64,000 nucleotides of DNA from Pseudomonas oligotrophica. GTDB taxonomy: Bacteria; Pseudomonadota; Gammaproteobacteria; Pseudomonadales; Pseudomonadaceae. A model generated the notes under the pieces. It was not told the origin of the DNA and did not search any database. It was given only the letters and a program-made list of their open reading frames with translations. The translations under genes and the position numbers were made by a program. Location of the stretch: positions 589,858-653,857 of the forward strand of contig NZ_JAKJRU010000002.1 of assembly GCF_021726475.1 (NCBI RefSeq). The letters run 5' to 3'. Below, piece after piece: positions 10,002 to 18,775 of the stretch; the first letter of the stretch is position 1; each line of letters starts with the position of its first letter.

Positions 10002-10298
10002 TCATCGAGCGCGGCGGGTTTCCACGCGCACCAGCCGGTTGGCTTCGAAGGTCAGGATGCTGAGCATGCCATTGCTCGGTCCGTACACCCATTCCTCGAT
10101 GAGGAATTCGCGGCGCTGCCCCGGCCCCAGCGTATAGCCCAGCGGTTCGCGCTGCGCTGGCGCGCCGCATTTGCGTTCGACCTCGAAGGTGCGCTCGCCG
10201 CTGCTGACCAACTGGCTGCCACAGCGGAAGGTATCGGCGCTGGCTAGCAGCGGGCTCATGGCGAGCGGCAGCAGCAGCGCCCAGGCGGATGCATTCAT
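10002..10298 (-). CDS. DUF2845 exported protein, copy 2
   Basis: A 98-residue protein with a signal peptide (MNASAWALLLPLAMSPLLAS) and the same plan as its neighbour: FRCGSQLVS, KCGAP, then IEEWVYGPSNGMLSILTFE. It shares the EEWVYGP and G-M core with copy 1 but the remaining sequence has diverged, so the duplication is not recent. Its ATG overlaps the stop of the DUF748 gene in a TGATG junction, which implies translational coupling to it. Function is unknown; placement suggests an envelope role with the AsmA-like protein. Confidence 0.8.
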   Translation of the reverse strand: MNASAWALLLPLAMSPLLASADTFRCGSQLVSSGERTFEVERKCGAPAQREPLGYTLGPGQRREFLIEEWVYGPSNGMLSILTFEANRLVRVETRRAR

Positions 10299-13165
10299 CA
10301 GTCGCTTCCCAGGTGCAGTGCGGTGCCGATCCTGCCGTCGGCTTGCGCCTCGGTGGTACTGGTGTCGAGCAGGTAGACACGTTGCGGGTCCAGCCCAAGG
10401 TCAGCCAGGCGATCCTTGATCGCGGCAGCGCGTTCGCGGGCGAGGTTGCGAAGCAGCACGGAGCTCGATGCCCAGGACTCGATCACCGCCTCGCGCAACT
10501 TCTGTGCGCGAGGCTCCTCGTCCAGCTCGCGCCACTCGGCAGGCGGCTGCTGCCCGAGCCGGCTGCGGTAGATGCCTTCGAGCAGGGCGGGCTTGTCCTC
10601 GTCGGCGACCACCAGTTGCTCCGGCGCGCTCGGTACCTTCTCGCCGCGCCGTTGCAGCAGACGATACAAGGTGCGCTGGTACTCGCGCTCCAGGCGCTGC
10701 TCGGCCAGCTGGCGGCCCTCGACCGCCGCGCTGCGGCCCTCGACTTCCAGGCGCAGCTGCGGACGCTGTTCCAAGGCCTTGGCCAGTGTTTCCAGCGCCG
10801 CCTGCGCCGGGGCGTCGAGCGTGCTGCTGGCCGGCGCGAAGGTGATCTGGCTGAGGTCGGCCTGCGCGCCGTCGACCAGCCCGGCGAGAAACTTGAAGGG
10901 CGCCTGGGCGGCGCGCAGCACCAGGTTGCGCAGGGTCTGCCAGACGATGGGCATCACGCTGAACTGTGGGTCGTTGAGGTTGCCCTGCACTGGCAGCTCG
11001 ATGTCGATGGTGCCGTGGGTGTCCTTCAGCAGCGCCACGGCGAGGCGGACCGGCAGGTCCACCGCATCGGGGCTGTCGACCTTCTCGCCCAGCTGCAGTT
11101 GCTGGATCACCACCTTGTTCTGCGCGTTGAGCTGGCCGTTCTCGATGCGGTAGTGCAGGTCCAGGTCCAGGCGGCCCTTGTGGATGCGGTAGCCGGCGAA
11201 CTTGCTCGAATAGGGCGTCAGGGTGGTCAGCTCGACCTGGCGGAAGCGGGTGGCGATATCCAGGCTCGCCAGGGGATCGAAGGGTGTCAGGCTGCCCTTG
11301 ATGGTCACCGGCGCGTAGCGGTCGACCTTGCCCTGGATATCCACGGGAGCGGCTTTCGGCGAGCGGTTGTCCAGTGTGCCGATGCGCCCGTTGAGTTCCT
11401 GGATCGCAGTGGCAAACGGCGGTCGCAGGCTGAAGTCGGCGAAGTTGGCCGAACCGTCGACCAGCTCGATCTCGCCGACATGCAGCGCCAGCGGCGTGCT
11501 GGCCGGGGCGGTATCGGCGCTGCCCGGGGCAGGGGCCTCGGGCTGTGCGACGAGCAGCTCGTTGATGTTGGTCGTCAGGTCCTGGTTGATGATGAAGCGC
11601 GCATAGGGCTGGCGCACGGCGACCTTGTCGATCGACAGCCGCTGGGGCTGGTGGCGGTAGTCGATGCCCTGTAGCGTGAGCCGTTCCCACTTGGCCAGAT
11701 CGCGCCCCTGCAGCGTGTCGAGGGTGTGCAGCTGGCTGACCTCGGCCTGGCCGCGGGCGGAGAATGCCAGCGGCTCGGTGCCCTGCAGGTCGAGTGCCAG
11801 CTCGCTCGACAGCATGCCGCTGCGTAGTTCGAGGTGGACGAAGGGGTTGAGATAGGCCTGCGCCAGGCGCAGGTCGATGTCCTGGGTGATCACTTCGAGC
11901 CGGCCGCTGGGCGGACTCAGCTGGAGGTCGCCCTTGGCCTGCAGCCGGCCCTGGCGGCCGACGCCGGTATCAAGGGCGACCTGGAAGGGCTCCTGCCCGA
12001 GGCTGTCGAACTGCCGAACCACCAGGTCCAGCGGAGCGATATCGAGGCTCACGTCCTCCTCGGGCTGGCGGTCGTTCAGGTGGACGCGGTAGCCGCGCAG
12101 CTGGGCTTCGTCGAGGCTAACGCGCCAGGGCTGCTGCGCCGGTTCCTCGCTGGTGGCCTGGGGTGGCCCGCTGGCGAACAGCTTCTGCCAGTTGAGCGCG
12201 CCCTGTGTGTCGCGTTCCACCCAGGTCTCCAGCGCCTGGCTGGCCAGCGTGCCGATGTGCAGGTGCTGCTCGGCCAGATCCAGCGAGCTGTCGGCGATTT
12301 CCAGGCGCTCCAGACGCAGCAACGGATTGCCGCTCAGGTCGTCCACCGCCAGCGGCGCCAGGCTGCCGCCGAGCCGGGCAAGGCGCAGCTGCAGCGTTTC
12401 GCGCATGTCCAGCCGGTAGTCGGTGCTCAGGTTCAGCGTGCCCTGCTCGAGCGCCAGCGGGGCGGCATCGCGCACGTAGGGCCAGAAATCCTTCAGTGCG
12501 ATGGCCTCCAGGCTCAGCGTGCCGCTCGATTGCAGCGCAGAAGGGTTCAGCTGGCCTTGCCAGGCGATTCGCCCACCACTGGGCCCGGCCGCAGTGAGGC
12601 TGGCGTCGGCAGCGCCATCGCCGCGGGTCAGCAGGTTGTGCAGCTCGAGGTCCAGCGACTGGTAGAGCAGGTCGATCGGTTCGCCCGGGCGGCGGTCGGT
12701 GAAACGCAGCTGGCCGTCGACCAGCCGGACGCGATCCAGGCGCAGGGGAAAGGCTTCGCCGGCATCGTCCTCCGGCGCTTGCGGCTCAGGCTGGCGGAAC
12801 AGCTGGGCCAGGTTGAGGCTGCCGTCCTCGGCGAAGCGCAGCTGTACGCGCGGTGCCTGCAACTGCGCCTCGCTCAGGTGCAGCGTGCGCTGCAGCAGGC
12901 TGTCCCAGGCGAGATCCAGGTAGAGGCGGGCGAAGCCCAGCTCCGGTTCCTGCGGCGCACCCACCTGCAGGTCGAAGACCTGCAGCTCGAGGCTGAACGG
13001 GTTGAACTCCAGGCGACCGATGCTGGCCGGTACCGTTGCGTAGTGCGCCAGCTGCTGGTTGGCGATCCGCTGCGCTGCGCCGGGCAGGATGAGAAAGCCA
13101 AGCAGGCCATAGCAGAGGATGGCCGTACTCGCTCCGATAACCAGGCGCTTCAATCCGTTGGGCAT
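10298..13165 (-). CDS. Large DUF748 (AsmA-like) envelope protein with an OmpA-like C-terminal end
   Basis: A 955-residue protein anchored by one N-terminal membrane helix (residues 9-30, LVIGASTAILCYGLLGFLIL) with the rest periplasmic. The body repeats AsmA/DUF748 segments, such as LEFNPFSLELQVFDLQVG near 52-70 and ANFADFSLRPPFATAIQELNG near 570-590, the beta-rich pattern of proteins proposed to bridge the envelope and move lipids. Near the C terminus, ITFAPASSTLDAPAQAALE and ARERAAAIKDRLADLGLD resemble the two halves of an OmpA-like peptidoglycan-binding domain, here apparently split by about 90 residues. Start ATG has AGAGGA upstream. It is first gene of a coupled run with two DUF2845 genes. 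Confidence 0.8.
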   Translation of the reverse strand: MPNGLKRLVIGASTAILCYGLLGFLILPGAAQRIANQQLAHYATVPASIGRLEFNPFSLELQVFDLQVGAPQEPELGFARLYLDLAWDSLLQRTLHLSEAQLQAPRVQLRFAEDGSLNLAQLFRQPEPQAPEDDAGEAFPLRLDRVRLVDGQLRFTDRRPGEPIDLLYQSLDLELHNLLTRGDGAADASLTAAGPSGGRIAWQGQLNPSALQSSGTLSLEAIALKDFWPYVRDAAPLALEQGTLNLSTDYRLDMRETLQLRLARLGGSLAPLAVDDLSGNPLLRLERLEIADSSLDLAEQHLHIGTLASQALETWVERDTQGALNWQKLFASGPPQATSEEPAQQPWRVSLDEAQLRGYRVHLNDRQPEEDVSLDIAPLDLVVRQFDSLGQEPFQVALDTGVGRQGRLQAKGDLQLSPPSGRLEVITQDIDLRLAQAYLNPFVHLELRSGMLSSELALDLQGTEPLAFSARGQAEVSQLHTLDTLQGRDLAKWERLTLQGIDYRHQPQRLSIDKVAVRQPYARFIINQDLTTNINELLVAQPEAPAPGSADTAPASTPLALHVGEIELVDGSANFADFSLRPPFATAIQELNGRIGTLDNRSPKAAPVDIQGKVDRYAPVTIKGSLTPFDPLASLDIATRFRQVELTTLTPYSSKFAGYRIHKGRLDLDLHYRIENGQLNAQNKVVIQQLQLGEKVDSPDAVDLPVRLAVALLKDTHGTIDIELPVQGNLNDPQFSVMPIVWQTLRNLVLRAAQAPFKFLAGLVDGAQADLSQITFAPASSTLDAPAQAALETLAKALEQRPQLRLEVEGRSAAVEGRQLAEQRLEREYQRTLYRLLQRRGEKVPSAPEQLVVADEDKPALLEGIYRSRLGQQPPAEWRELDEEPRAQKLREAVIESWASSSVLLRNLARERAAAIKDRLADLGLDPQRVYLLDTSTTEAQADGRIGTALHLGSD

Positions 13166-13249
13166 TTACCAGGGTCCTCTGGGTAGGTTGCCTTGGAGTA
13201 TGGCATGCCGTCCGGGTTCCTCGGTGCGACGCCGATTACGCGCCGCGAA

Positions 13250-14125
13250 TCAGCGTGGCGGCAGCCCCATTCGCCGTCTGGCACGGTGCACGGAGCCGTT
13301 GCGCACCGCCCAGCGCAGCAGCTTGGCGGTCAGTCGCACGGCCGTACGGACCAGCCAGCGACGCGCGGGCGACATCGACAGGCCGAACATCTGCTGGGCC
13401 CAGTGCGGCAGCAGGTCGATGCCGGCCTGCAGCATCAGCGCGGCGAAGGGACGCGCGAGTAGGCTGGGCGCCGGTGCGCTGCGCAGGATGCGGAGGATCT
13501 CCCCGGCGCGCTGATCGCAGCGCAGCTCGCCGCGGCTGGCCTCGAGGTAGCGTGCCACCGCCTGGCGGTCGGCGGGCACCGCGCTGGCGCCCAGCCGCCT
13601 GGCAATGTCGGCGACCTCGGCGTAATAGCGGTCCTGTGCCTCGCCCGGCAGGCCCGGGTTCAGGTAGCGCAGGTGCGCCTGCAGGAAGCAGCTGACCTCG
13701 GCCACGTGCACCCAGGTCAGCAGTTCGGGATCGGAAGCGGCATAGCGGCGGCCGTCCTCGGCCTGGCCGTGAACGGCGAGATGGATGTGGCGGACCCGCT
13801 CGATCAGCCGCTCGGCATCGTCACGACTGCCGAAGATGGTGCTGGCGATGAACTGCCCGGTGCGGCGCAGCCGGCCGAGCAGGTCGTCACGAAAGCTGGA
13901 GTGGTCCCAGACGCCGGCCAGCGCCAGCGGATGCAGCGCCTGCAGCAGCAGGGCGGCGATGCCTCCGGCCAGCATCGAGGTGAAGTCGCCGTGCACCCGC
14001 CAGCACACCGCGTCGGGGCCGAACAGCCCGGGGTCGCCAGGCGGGTTCAGGTAGTCGACGCCGGGCAGGGCCAGGCCGGTGAGGCTCAGTACCTGCGCTT
14101 CGATGCGCTGCCGCAGCCACTCCAT
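13250..14125 (-). CDS. MpaB-like oxygenase family protein (DUF2236)
   Basis: A 291-residue soluble protein of the latex-clearing/MpaB oxygenase family, whose members bind heme b. Seen here: the family segment FTSMLAGGIAALLLQALHPLALAGV (about 47-72) followed by the R-x-x-x-T-x-x-F-I pattern in RRTGQFIASTIFG, and H-x-x-V-x-G with LAVHGQAEDGRRY; then LLTWVHVAEVSCFLQAH, which holds a conserved His. The substrate of bacterial relatives is mostly unknown. It starts 9 nt after the pgi stop on the same strand, so it may be co-transcribed with pgi, though no functional link is obvious. Confidence 0.75.
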   Translation of the reverse strand: MEWLRQRIEAQVLSLTGLALPGVDYLNPPGDPGLFGPDAVCWRVHGDFTSMLAGGIAALLLQALHPLALAGVWDHSSFRDDLLGRLRRTGQFIASTIFGSRDDAERLIERVRHIHLAVHGQAEDGRRYAASDPELLTWVHVAEVSCFLQAHLRYLNPGLPGEAQDRYYAEVADIARRLGASAVPADRQAVARYLEASRGELRCDQRAGEILRILRSAPAPSLLARPFAALMLQAGIDLLPHWAQQMFGLSMSPARRWLVRTAVRLTAKLLRWAVRNGSVHRARRRMGLPPR

Positions 14126-14134
14126 GGCGGCGGA

Positions 14135-15799
14135 TCAGCCGCGGTGGCGACCGCGGAAGTAGTCGATCAGACCCTGGGTCGAGGCGTCTTCGGCGGGCGA
14201 GCTCTCGAAGCTGGTCAGGCGGCCATAGACGCCCTTGCCCAGATCCTTGCCGAGCTCCACGCCCCACTGGTCGAAGGAGTTGATGCCCCAGATCACGCCC
14301 TGGACGAACACCTTGTGCTCGTAGAGGGCGATCAGCGCGCCGAGACGGCCGGGACTGATGCTTTCCATGACCAGGGTGTTGCTCGGGCGGTTGCCAGGGA
14401 TCACCTTGTGCGGCGCCAGGCGCTGGATCTCCGCCTCGGCCATGCCCTTGGTACGCAGTTCGGCCTCGGCTTCCTCGCGGGTCTTGCCCTGCATCAGCGC
14501 CTGGCTCTGCGACAGGCAGTTGGCGTACAGCCATTCGTGGTGGTCGGCCACCGGGTTGTGGCTGACCACCGGGACGATGAAGTCCGCCGGGATCAGCGGC
14601 GTGCCCTGGTGCAGCAGCTGGTGGTAGGCGTGCTGGCCGTTGCAGCCGACGCCACCCCAGATCACCGGGCCGGTGTTGCAGGAAACCGGCGTACCGTCCT
14701 GGCGCACGCTCTTGCCGTTGGACTCCATGTCCATCTGCTGCAGGTGTTTGACGAAGTTGCGCAGGTAGTGGTCGTACGGCAGGAAGGCGTAGCTCTGGGC
14801 GCCCCAGAAGTTGTGGTACCAGACGCCGAGCATCGCCAGCAGCACCGGCATGTTGCTCTCGAACGGCTCGCTGCGGAAATGGCAGTCCATGCCGTAGGCA
14901 CCGGAGAGCAGGTCCTTGAAGTTGTGCATGCCGATGGCCAGCGCGATTGGCAGGCCGATGGCCGACCACAGCGAATAGCGACCGCCGACCCAGTCCCACA
15001 TCGGGAAGATGTTCTTCTCGCGGATGCCGAAGTCGATGGCCGCCTGTTTGTTGCTGGTCACCGCGATGAAGTGCCGGTACAGCTTCTCCTCGGTACCGCC
15101 CTTGCCCAGGTACCAGCTGCGCGCGGCCTGGGCGTTCTTCAGCGTCTCGAGGGTGCCGAAGGTCTTGCTGGAAATGATGAACAGCGTGGTTTCGACGTTG
15201 AGCTTGGCGGTCACCTCGCGGAATTCGCTGCCGTCGATGTTGGCCAGGTAGTGGGTGCGCACGCCGTGCTGGGTGAACGGCAGCAGCGCCTCGGAGACCA
15301 GCTGCGGGCCGAGGAAGGAGCCGCCGATGCCGATGTTCACCACGTCGGTGATGGTCTTGTCGCTGAAGCCGCGCCAGAGGTTGTTGTGGATGCGGGTGAC
15401 GATGTCGGTCATCTGCGCCAGTGCCGCATGCACGTCGCGCATGACGTTGCGCCCGTCGACCAGCACCGAGTCGCCCATCGGGCGGCGCAGCGCGGTGTGC
15501 AGCACCGGGCGACCCTCCGAGGCGTTGATCCGCTCGCCCTCGAACATCGCGTGGGTGGCCTGCTCGACGCCGGCTTCGCGGGCCAGGTTGACCAGCAGCG
15601 CGCGGGTCTCGGCAGTGATCAGGTTCTTCGAGTAGTCGAGGAACAGCCCGCAGCAGGAAGCCGACAGTTCGTCGAAACGATGCGGGTCGGCCTGGAAGGC
15701 CTCGCGCATGTTGAAATGCTGCATGACCAGGCGATGTTCTTCCAGGGCTTTCCAGGATGGCAGGGCGGTGACATCGAGAGGGTGCTGGTAGTAGCTCAT
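14135..15799 (-). CDS. pgi: Glucose-6-phosphate isomerase
   Basis: A 554-residue cytoplasmic enzyme interconverting glucose-6-phosphate and fructose-6-phosphate. PGI signatures are present: INIGIGGS-type loop [13 protein letters not shown] near 148-160, [16 protein letters not shown] near 270-285, and [11 protein letters not shown] near 385-395. Length agrees with E. coli Pgi (549). The start [10 protein letters not shown] at 15799 was chosen over an upstream in-frame ATG because it matches the family N terminus and has AAGGAA upstream. In Pseudomonas this enzyme serves gluconeogenesis and the Entner-Doudoroff cycle. It follows panD in the same direction after a terminator. Confidence 0.97.
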   Translation of the reverse strand: MSYYQHPLDVTALPSWKALEEHRLVMQHFNMREAFQADPHRFDELSASCCGLFLDYSKNLITAETRALLVNLAREAGVEQATHAMFEGERINASEGRPVLHTALRRPMGDSVLVDGRNVMRDVHAALAQMTDIVTRIHNNLWRGFSDKTITDVVNIGIGGSFLGPQLVSEALLPFTQHGVRTHYLANIDGSEFREVTAKLNVETTLFIISSKTFGTLETLKNAQAARSWYLGKGGTEEKLYRHFIAVTSNKQAAIDFGIREKNIFPMWDWVGGRYSLWSAIGLPIALAIGMHNFKDLLSGAYGMDCHFRSEPFESNMPVLLAMLGVWYHNFWGAQSYAFLPYDHYLRNFVKHLQQMDMESNGKSVRQDGTPVSCNTGPVIWGGVGCNGQHAYHQLLHQGTPLIPADFIVPVVSHNPVADHHEWLYANCLSQSQALMQGKTREEAEAELRTKGMAEAEIQRLAPHKVIPGNRPSNTLVMESISPGRLGALIALYEHKVFVQGVIWGINSFDQWGVELGKDLGKGVYGRLTSFESSPAEDASTQGLIDYFRGRHRG

Positions 15800-15944
15800 G
15801 GGGAGGCGGCTTCCTTTGCTATGTCGGGCCATCATAAGACGATGCATGAAGGCGGGGGCGATGCGCAGCCTGCGCCATCGTCGAGTCTGCTCTGACCCGT
15901 GCCTTGCCGCTGCGTTCCCGCCGGCGCGCCGTCGACCCGACTAT

Positions 15945-15982
15945 ACGAAAAAGCCCGAAGCACAGGGGGTGCTTCGGGCTTT
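15945..15982 (-). terminator. Terminator after panD
   Basis: Perfect 14-bp stem (15950-15963 with 15969-15982) around a 5-nt loop. Read on the minus strand it is followed by a T run, so it ends the panBCD transcript ahead of pgi. Confidence 0.9.
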
Positions 15983-16002
15983 CGGGGTATCGCCGTGGCA
16001 GG

Positions 16003-16383
16003 TCAGGCGACCTGGACGGGAATGGCGTTGCTGGTGTGGCTGAGGTCACCGTCGGCGCCCATGTAGAGGACGTGCGGCTTGAAGTTCGCCAGCTCGGCTT
16101 CGCTGTAGTGGGCGTAGGTGCAGATGATCAGCCGGTGGCCAACGCCGGCCTTGTGCGCCGCTGCGCCGTTCACCGAGATGATCCTGGAGCCTTCCTCGCC
16201 GCGGATGGCGTAGGTGGTGAAGCGCTCGCCATTGTCGACGTTGTAGATCTGGATCTGCTCGTACTCGCGGATGCCGGCGAGGTCGAGCCATTCGCCGTCG
16301 ATGGCGCAGGAGCCCTCGTAGTCGAGTACGGAATGAGTCACCACGGCGCGGTGCAGTTTTGCCTTGAGCATGATGGCGTGCAT
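16003..16383 (-). CDS. panD: Aspartate 1-decarboxylase proenzyme
   Basis: A 126-residue pyruvoyl enzyme that makes beta-alanine from aspartate for pantothenate. The self-cleavage site Gly24-Ser25 is in [11 protein letters not shown], so Ser25 becomes the pyruvoyl group. The catalytic region [14 protein letters not shown] [21 protein letters not shown] is intact. Length equals E. coli PanD. It lies 80 nt after panC on the same strand, so panB, panC and panD most likely form one unit ending at the terminator at 15945-15982. Confidence 0.97.
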   Translation of the reverse strand: MHAIMLKAKLHRAVVTHSVLDYEGSCAIDGEWLDLAGIREYEQIQIYNVDNGERFTTYAIRGEEGSRIISVNGAAAHKAGVGHRLIICTYAHYSEAELANFKPHVLYMGADGDLSHTSNAIPVQVA

Positions 16384-16463
16384 GGCAGGGTCCTCCGGGG
16401 AGCGCAAGCGGCGCAGAGTGTGCCCGAAGCCTTGGGTGGGTTCAAGGCTGCGGGACGAAGGGT

Positions 16464-17327
16464 TCAGTGGGTGTCGGCGCCGGTTTCCACCAGCACGTTG
16501 TCGAGCAGGCGCGTCTTGCCGAGGAACGCCGCGGCGAGGATGGCCACCTCCCGCGAGGCGGCGTCGGCCGGCTGCAGGTCGACGGCATTGCGCACTTCCA
16601 GGTAGTCGGGGCGCAGGCCGGCCTGGCTGAGCTGGGCCAGGCCGCGCGCGACCAGCGCCGGGTAGTCGCGCTCGCCGCCGGCGATCGCGTTGCGCAGGTC
16701 GTTCAGCGTGCGATACAGCGCCGGTGCCCTGGCGCGCTCCTCGGCGCTGAGGTAGCCGTTGCGCGAGGACAGCGCGAGGCCATCCTCGGCACGCACGATG
16801 GGTTCGGAAATGATCTGCACCGGCATGTTCAGGTCGCGCACCATGGTGCGGATTACTGCCAGCTGCTGGAAATCCTTCTGGCCGAACACCGCGAGGTCGG
16901 GCTGGACCATGTTGAACAGCTTGCTGACTACCGTCGAGACGCCGTCGAAGTGGCCCGGACGGCTGGCGCCGCAGAGGCCCTCGGAAACGCCCGGCACGTG
17001 CACCAGGGTCTGGTTCGCCTGGCCGTGGGGGTACATTTCCGCCACGTTCGGGGCGAACAACAGCTGGCAACCGGCATCGACCAGTTTTTCCTGGTCCGCG
17101 GCGAGGGTGCGCGGGTAGCTGTCCAGGTCCTCGTTGGGGCCGAACTGCAGCGGGTTGACGAAGATGCTCGCCACGACGAAGTCGGCGCGCTGGCCGGCCT
17201 TCTTCACCAGGGCAATGTGCCCGGCGTGCAGGTTGCCCATGGTCGGCACGAAGCCGATACGCTTGCCCTCGCCGCGGGCGCGCGCCACGGCGGCGCGCAG
17301 GTCGGCGACGGTCTTGACGATGTTCAT
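16464..17327 (-). CDS. panC: Pantothenate synthetase (pantoate-beta-alanine ligase)
   Basis: A 287-residue ATP-dependent ligase that joins pantoate and beta-alanine. The HIGH-like nucleotide motif is in [18 protein letters not shown] (about 27-44). [23 protein letters not shown] and [15 protein letters not shown] are both family signatures, and the KMSKS-like LSSRNGYLS occurs near 185. Length is typical. Its ATG overlaps the panB stop by 4 nt (ATGA), so PanB and PanC are translationally coupled. Confidence 0.97.
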   Translation of the reverse strand: MNIVKTVADLRAAVARARGEGKRIGFVPTMGNLHAGHIALVKKAGQRADFVVASIFVNPLQFGPNEDLDSYPRTLAADQEKLVDAGCQLLFAPNVAEMYPHGQANQTLVHVPGVSEGLCGASRPGHFDGVSTVVSKLFNMVQPDLAVFGQKDFQQLAVIRTMVRDLNMPVQIISEPIVRAEDGLALSSRNGYLSAEERARAPALYRTLNDLRNAIAGGERDYPALVARGLAQLSQAGLRPDYLEVRNAVDLQPADAASREVAILAAAFLGKTRLLDNVLVETGADTH

Positions 17328-18124
17328 GCGGAGAACCCGTGTTCTGCTGCAGGGAATTCGACGCTCTTCACGGCGCGCACATAGGCGGCGATGGCGGCCG
17401 GGATGCTGCCGGTCTCGCCCATGAAGTCCTTGACGAACTTCGGCACGCGCCCGCTCAGCGACAGGCCGAGCATGTCGTGCAGCACCAGCACCTGGCCGTC
17501 GGTGCCACTGCCGGCGCCGATGCCGATCACCGGGATGCGCACCGCCTGGCTGATCCGCGTGGCCAGCTCGCTGGGCACGCACTCGAGCAGCAGCATCGCC
17601 GCGCCGGCGGCTTGCAGGGCGCGGGCATCGGCGAGCATCTGCTCGGCCTGGGCCTGCTCGCGGCCCTGTACCTTGTAGCCGCCGAAGAGGTTGACCGCCT
17701 GCGGCGTCAGGCCCATGTGGGCGCACACCGGGATGCCGCGCTCGGCCAGCAGGCGGATCGATTCGGCCAGCCAGCCGGCGCCTTCGAGCTTGATCATGTG
17801 GGCTCCGGCCTGCATCAGCGTGGCGGAGTTGGCCAGGGTCTGTTCCACGGTGGCATTGGCCATGAACGGCAGGTCGGCGACGATCATGGCGCCACGGTTG
17901 CCGCGCTTGACGCTGGCGGTGTGGTAGGCCATGTCTGCCACGCTCACCGGCAGCGTGCTGTCGTGGCCCTGCAGGACCATGCCGAGCGAGTCGCCGATGA
18001 GCAGCATTTCCACGCCTGCCTCGCACGCGGTGCGCGCGAAGGTGGCGTCATAGCAGGTGAGCATGACGATCTTTTCGCCCTTCTGCTTGAGCCCCTGCAG
18101 GGTGGTCAGGGTTACGTCTGGCAT
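17324..18124 (-). CDS. panB: 3-methyl-2-oxobutanoate hydroxymethyltransferase
   Basis: A 266-residue enzyme making ketopantoate from 2-ketoisovalerate and methylene-tetrahydrofolate. Family motifs: [19 protein letters not shown] (about 21-39), [19 protein letters not shown] with the metal-binding Asp, and [19 protein letters not shown] near 200-218. It is the first gene of panBCD and overlaps panC by 4 nt. Upstream on the minus strand lie four GTAAC repeats (18284 to 18247) and a TTGACT box (18238-18233) with a weak -10, which may be its promoter region. Its substrate is a branched-chain intermediate made by the ilv genes near the other end of the window. Confidence 0.97.
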   Translation of the reverse strand: MPDVTLTTLQGLKQKGEKIVMLTCYDATFARTACEAGVEMLLIGDSLGMVLQGHDSTLPVSVADMAYHTASVKRGNRGAMIVADLPFMANATVEQTLANSATLMQAGAHMIKLEGAGWLAESIRLLAERGIPVCAHMGLTPQAVNLFGGYKVQGREQAQAEQMLADARALQAAGAAMLLLECVPSELATRISQAVRIPVIGIGAGSGTDGQVLVLHDMLGLSLSGRVPKFVKDFMGETGSIPAAIAAYVRAVKSVEFPAAEHGFSA

Positions 18125-18206
18125 TACGCCGTCCTCTTCGTGCCTCTGAGGTCTGTTGCCGGCCGTGCGCGGCTTTCGCCTGCGACAATCGGTCCAGCGA
18201 AGGGCG

Positions 18207-18284
18207 CTTATAGTCGGGTTGACGCCCAGCTAAGTCAATGACGGGTGTTACCACCGTGTTACGGCCGTTACCGCCGCGCGTTAC
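18207..18284 (-). promoter_or_regulatory. Candidate panB promoter region with four GTAAC repeats
   Basis: On the minus strand, GTAAC occurs at 18284-18280, 18271-18267, 18262-18258 and 18251-18247, ahead of a TTGACT hexamer (18238-18233). A GACTAT box follows after 17 bp (18215-18210), overlapped by TATAAG (18212-18207). The array sits just where an activator would bind. GTAAC is also the half site of the CbrB-type palindrome seen near crcZ. The promoter call is tentative because the -10 is poor. Confidence 0.35.
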
Positions 18285-18775
18285 GCATCGGCCTCGAGCC
18301 GCTCCAGTCCGGTGAAGGGGCAGTTGGCGAGCAGCTCGGCCAGGCGGCGACCATCGGGCAGGCGGAACCCGGCCGGCAGCAGTTCGGCCAGCGGATAGAG
18401 GACGAAGGCGCGCGCCTGCATGTGGTAGTGCGGGACCTGCAGGCGCGGCTCGTCGATTCGCTGCTCGCCGAACAGCAGGATGTCCAGGTCGAGGGTTCGC
18501 GGCCCCCAGCGCTCGGCCTTGCGCTGCCGCCCCTGGGTCTGCTCGATGGCCTGCAGCGCATCGAGCAGGGCCACAGGTTCGAGCTCGGTATCGATGGCGG
18601 CGACTGCGTTGAGGTAGCGCGGCTGGTCGCTCGGGCCTAGCGGGTCGCTGGCATAGAAGGACGAGACCCCGGCGAGCCGGGTGCGCTCGATCCTGTCCAG
18701 CGCGGCAAGCGCTTCGCGAAGCTGGCGCTGCGGCTCGGCCAGATTGCTGCCAAGCCCTATATAGGCACGGTTCAT
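18281..18775 (-). CDS. folK: 2-amino-4-hydroxy-6-hydroxymethyldihydropteridine pyrophosphokinase
   Basis: A 164-residue folate-pathway kinase that moves pyrophosphate from ATP to the pterin alcohol. It begins MNRAYIGLGSNLAEPQRQL, the usual HPPK N terminus, and contains the signature RWGPRTLDLDILLFG (about 87-101) with the metal-binding Asp residues. Its ATG overlaps the stop of pcnB in a TGATG junction, so it is read by coupling from pcnB. The pairing pcnB-folK is conserved in gammaproteobacteria. panB, which also needs a folate cofactor, lies 156 nt downstream. Confidence 0.96.
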   Translation of the reverse strand: MNRAYIGLGSNLAEPQRQLREALAALDRIERTRLAGVSSFYASDPLGPSDQPRYLNAVAAIDTELEPVALLDALQAIEQTQGRQRKAERWGPRTLDLDILLFGEQRIDEPRLQVPHYHMQARAFVLYPLAELLPAGFRLPDGRRLAELLANCPFTGLERLEADA

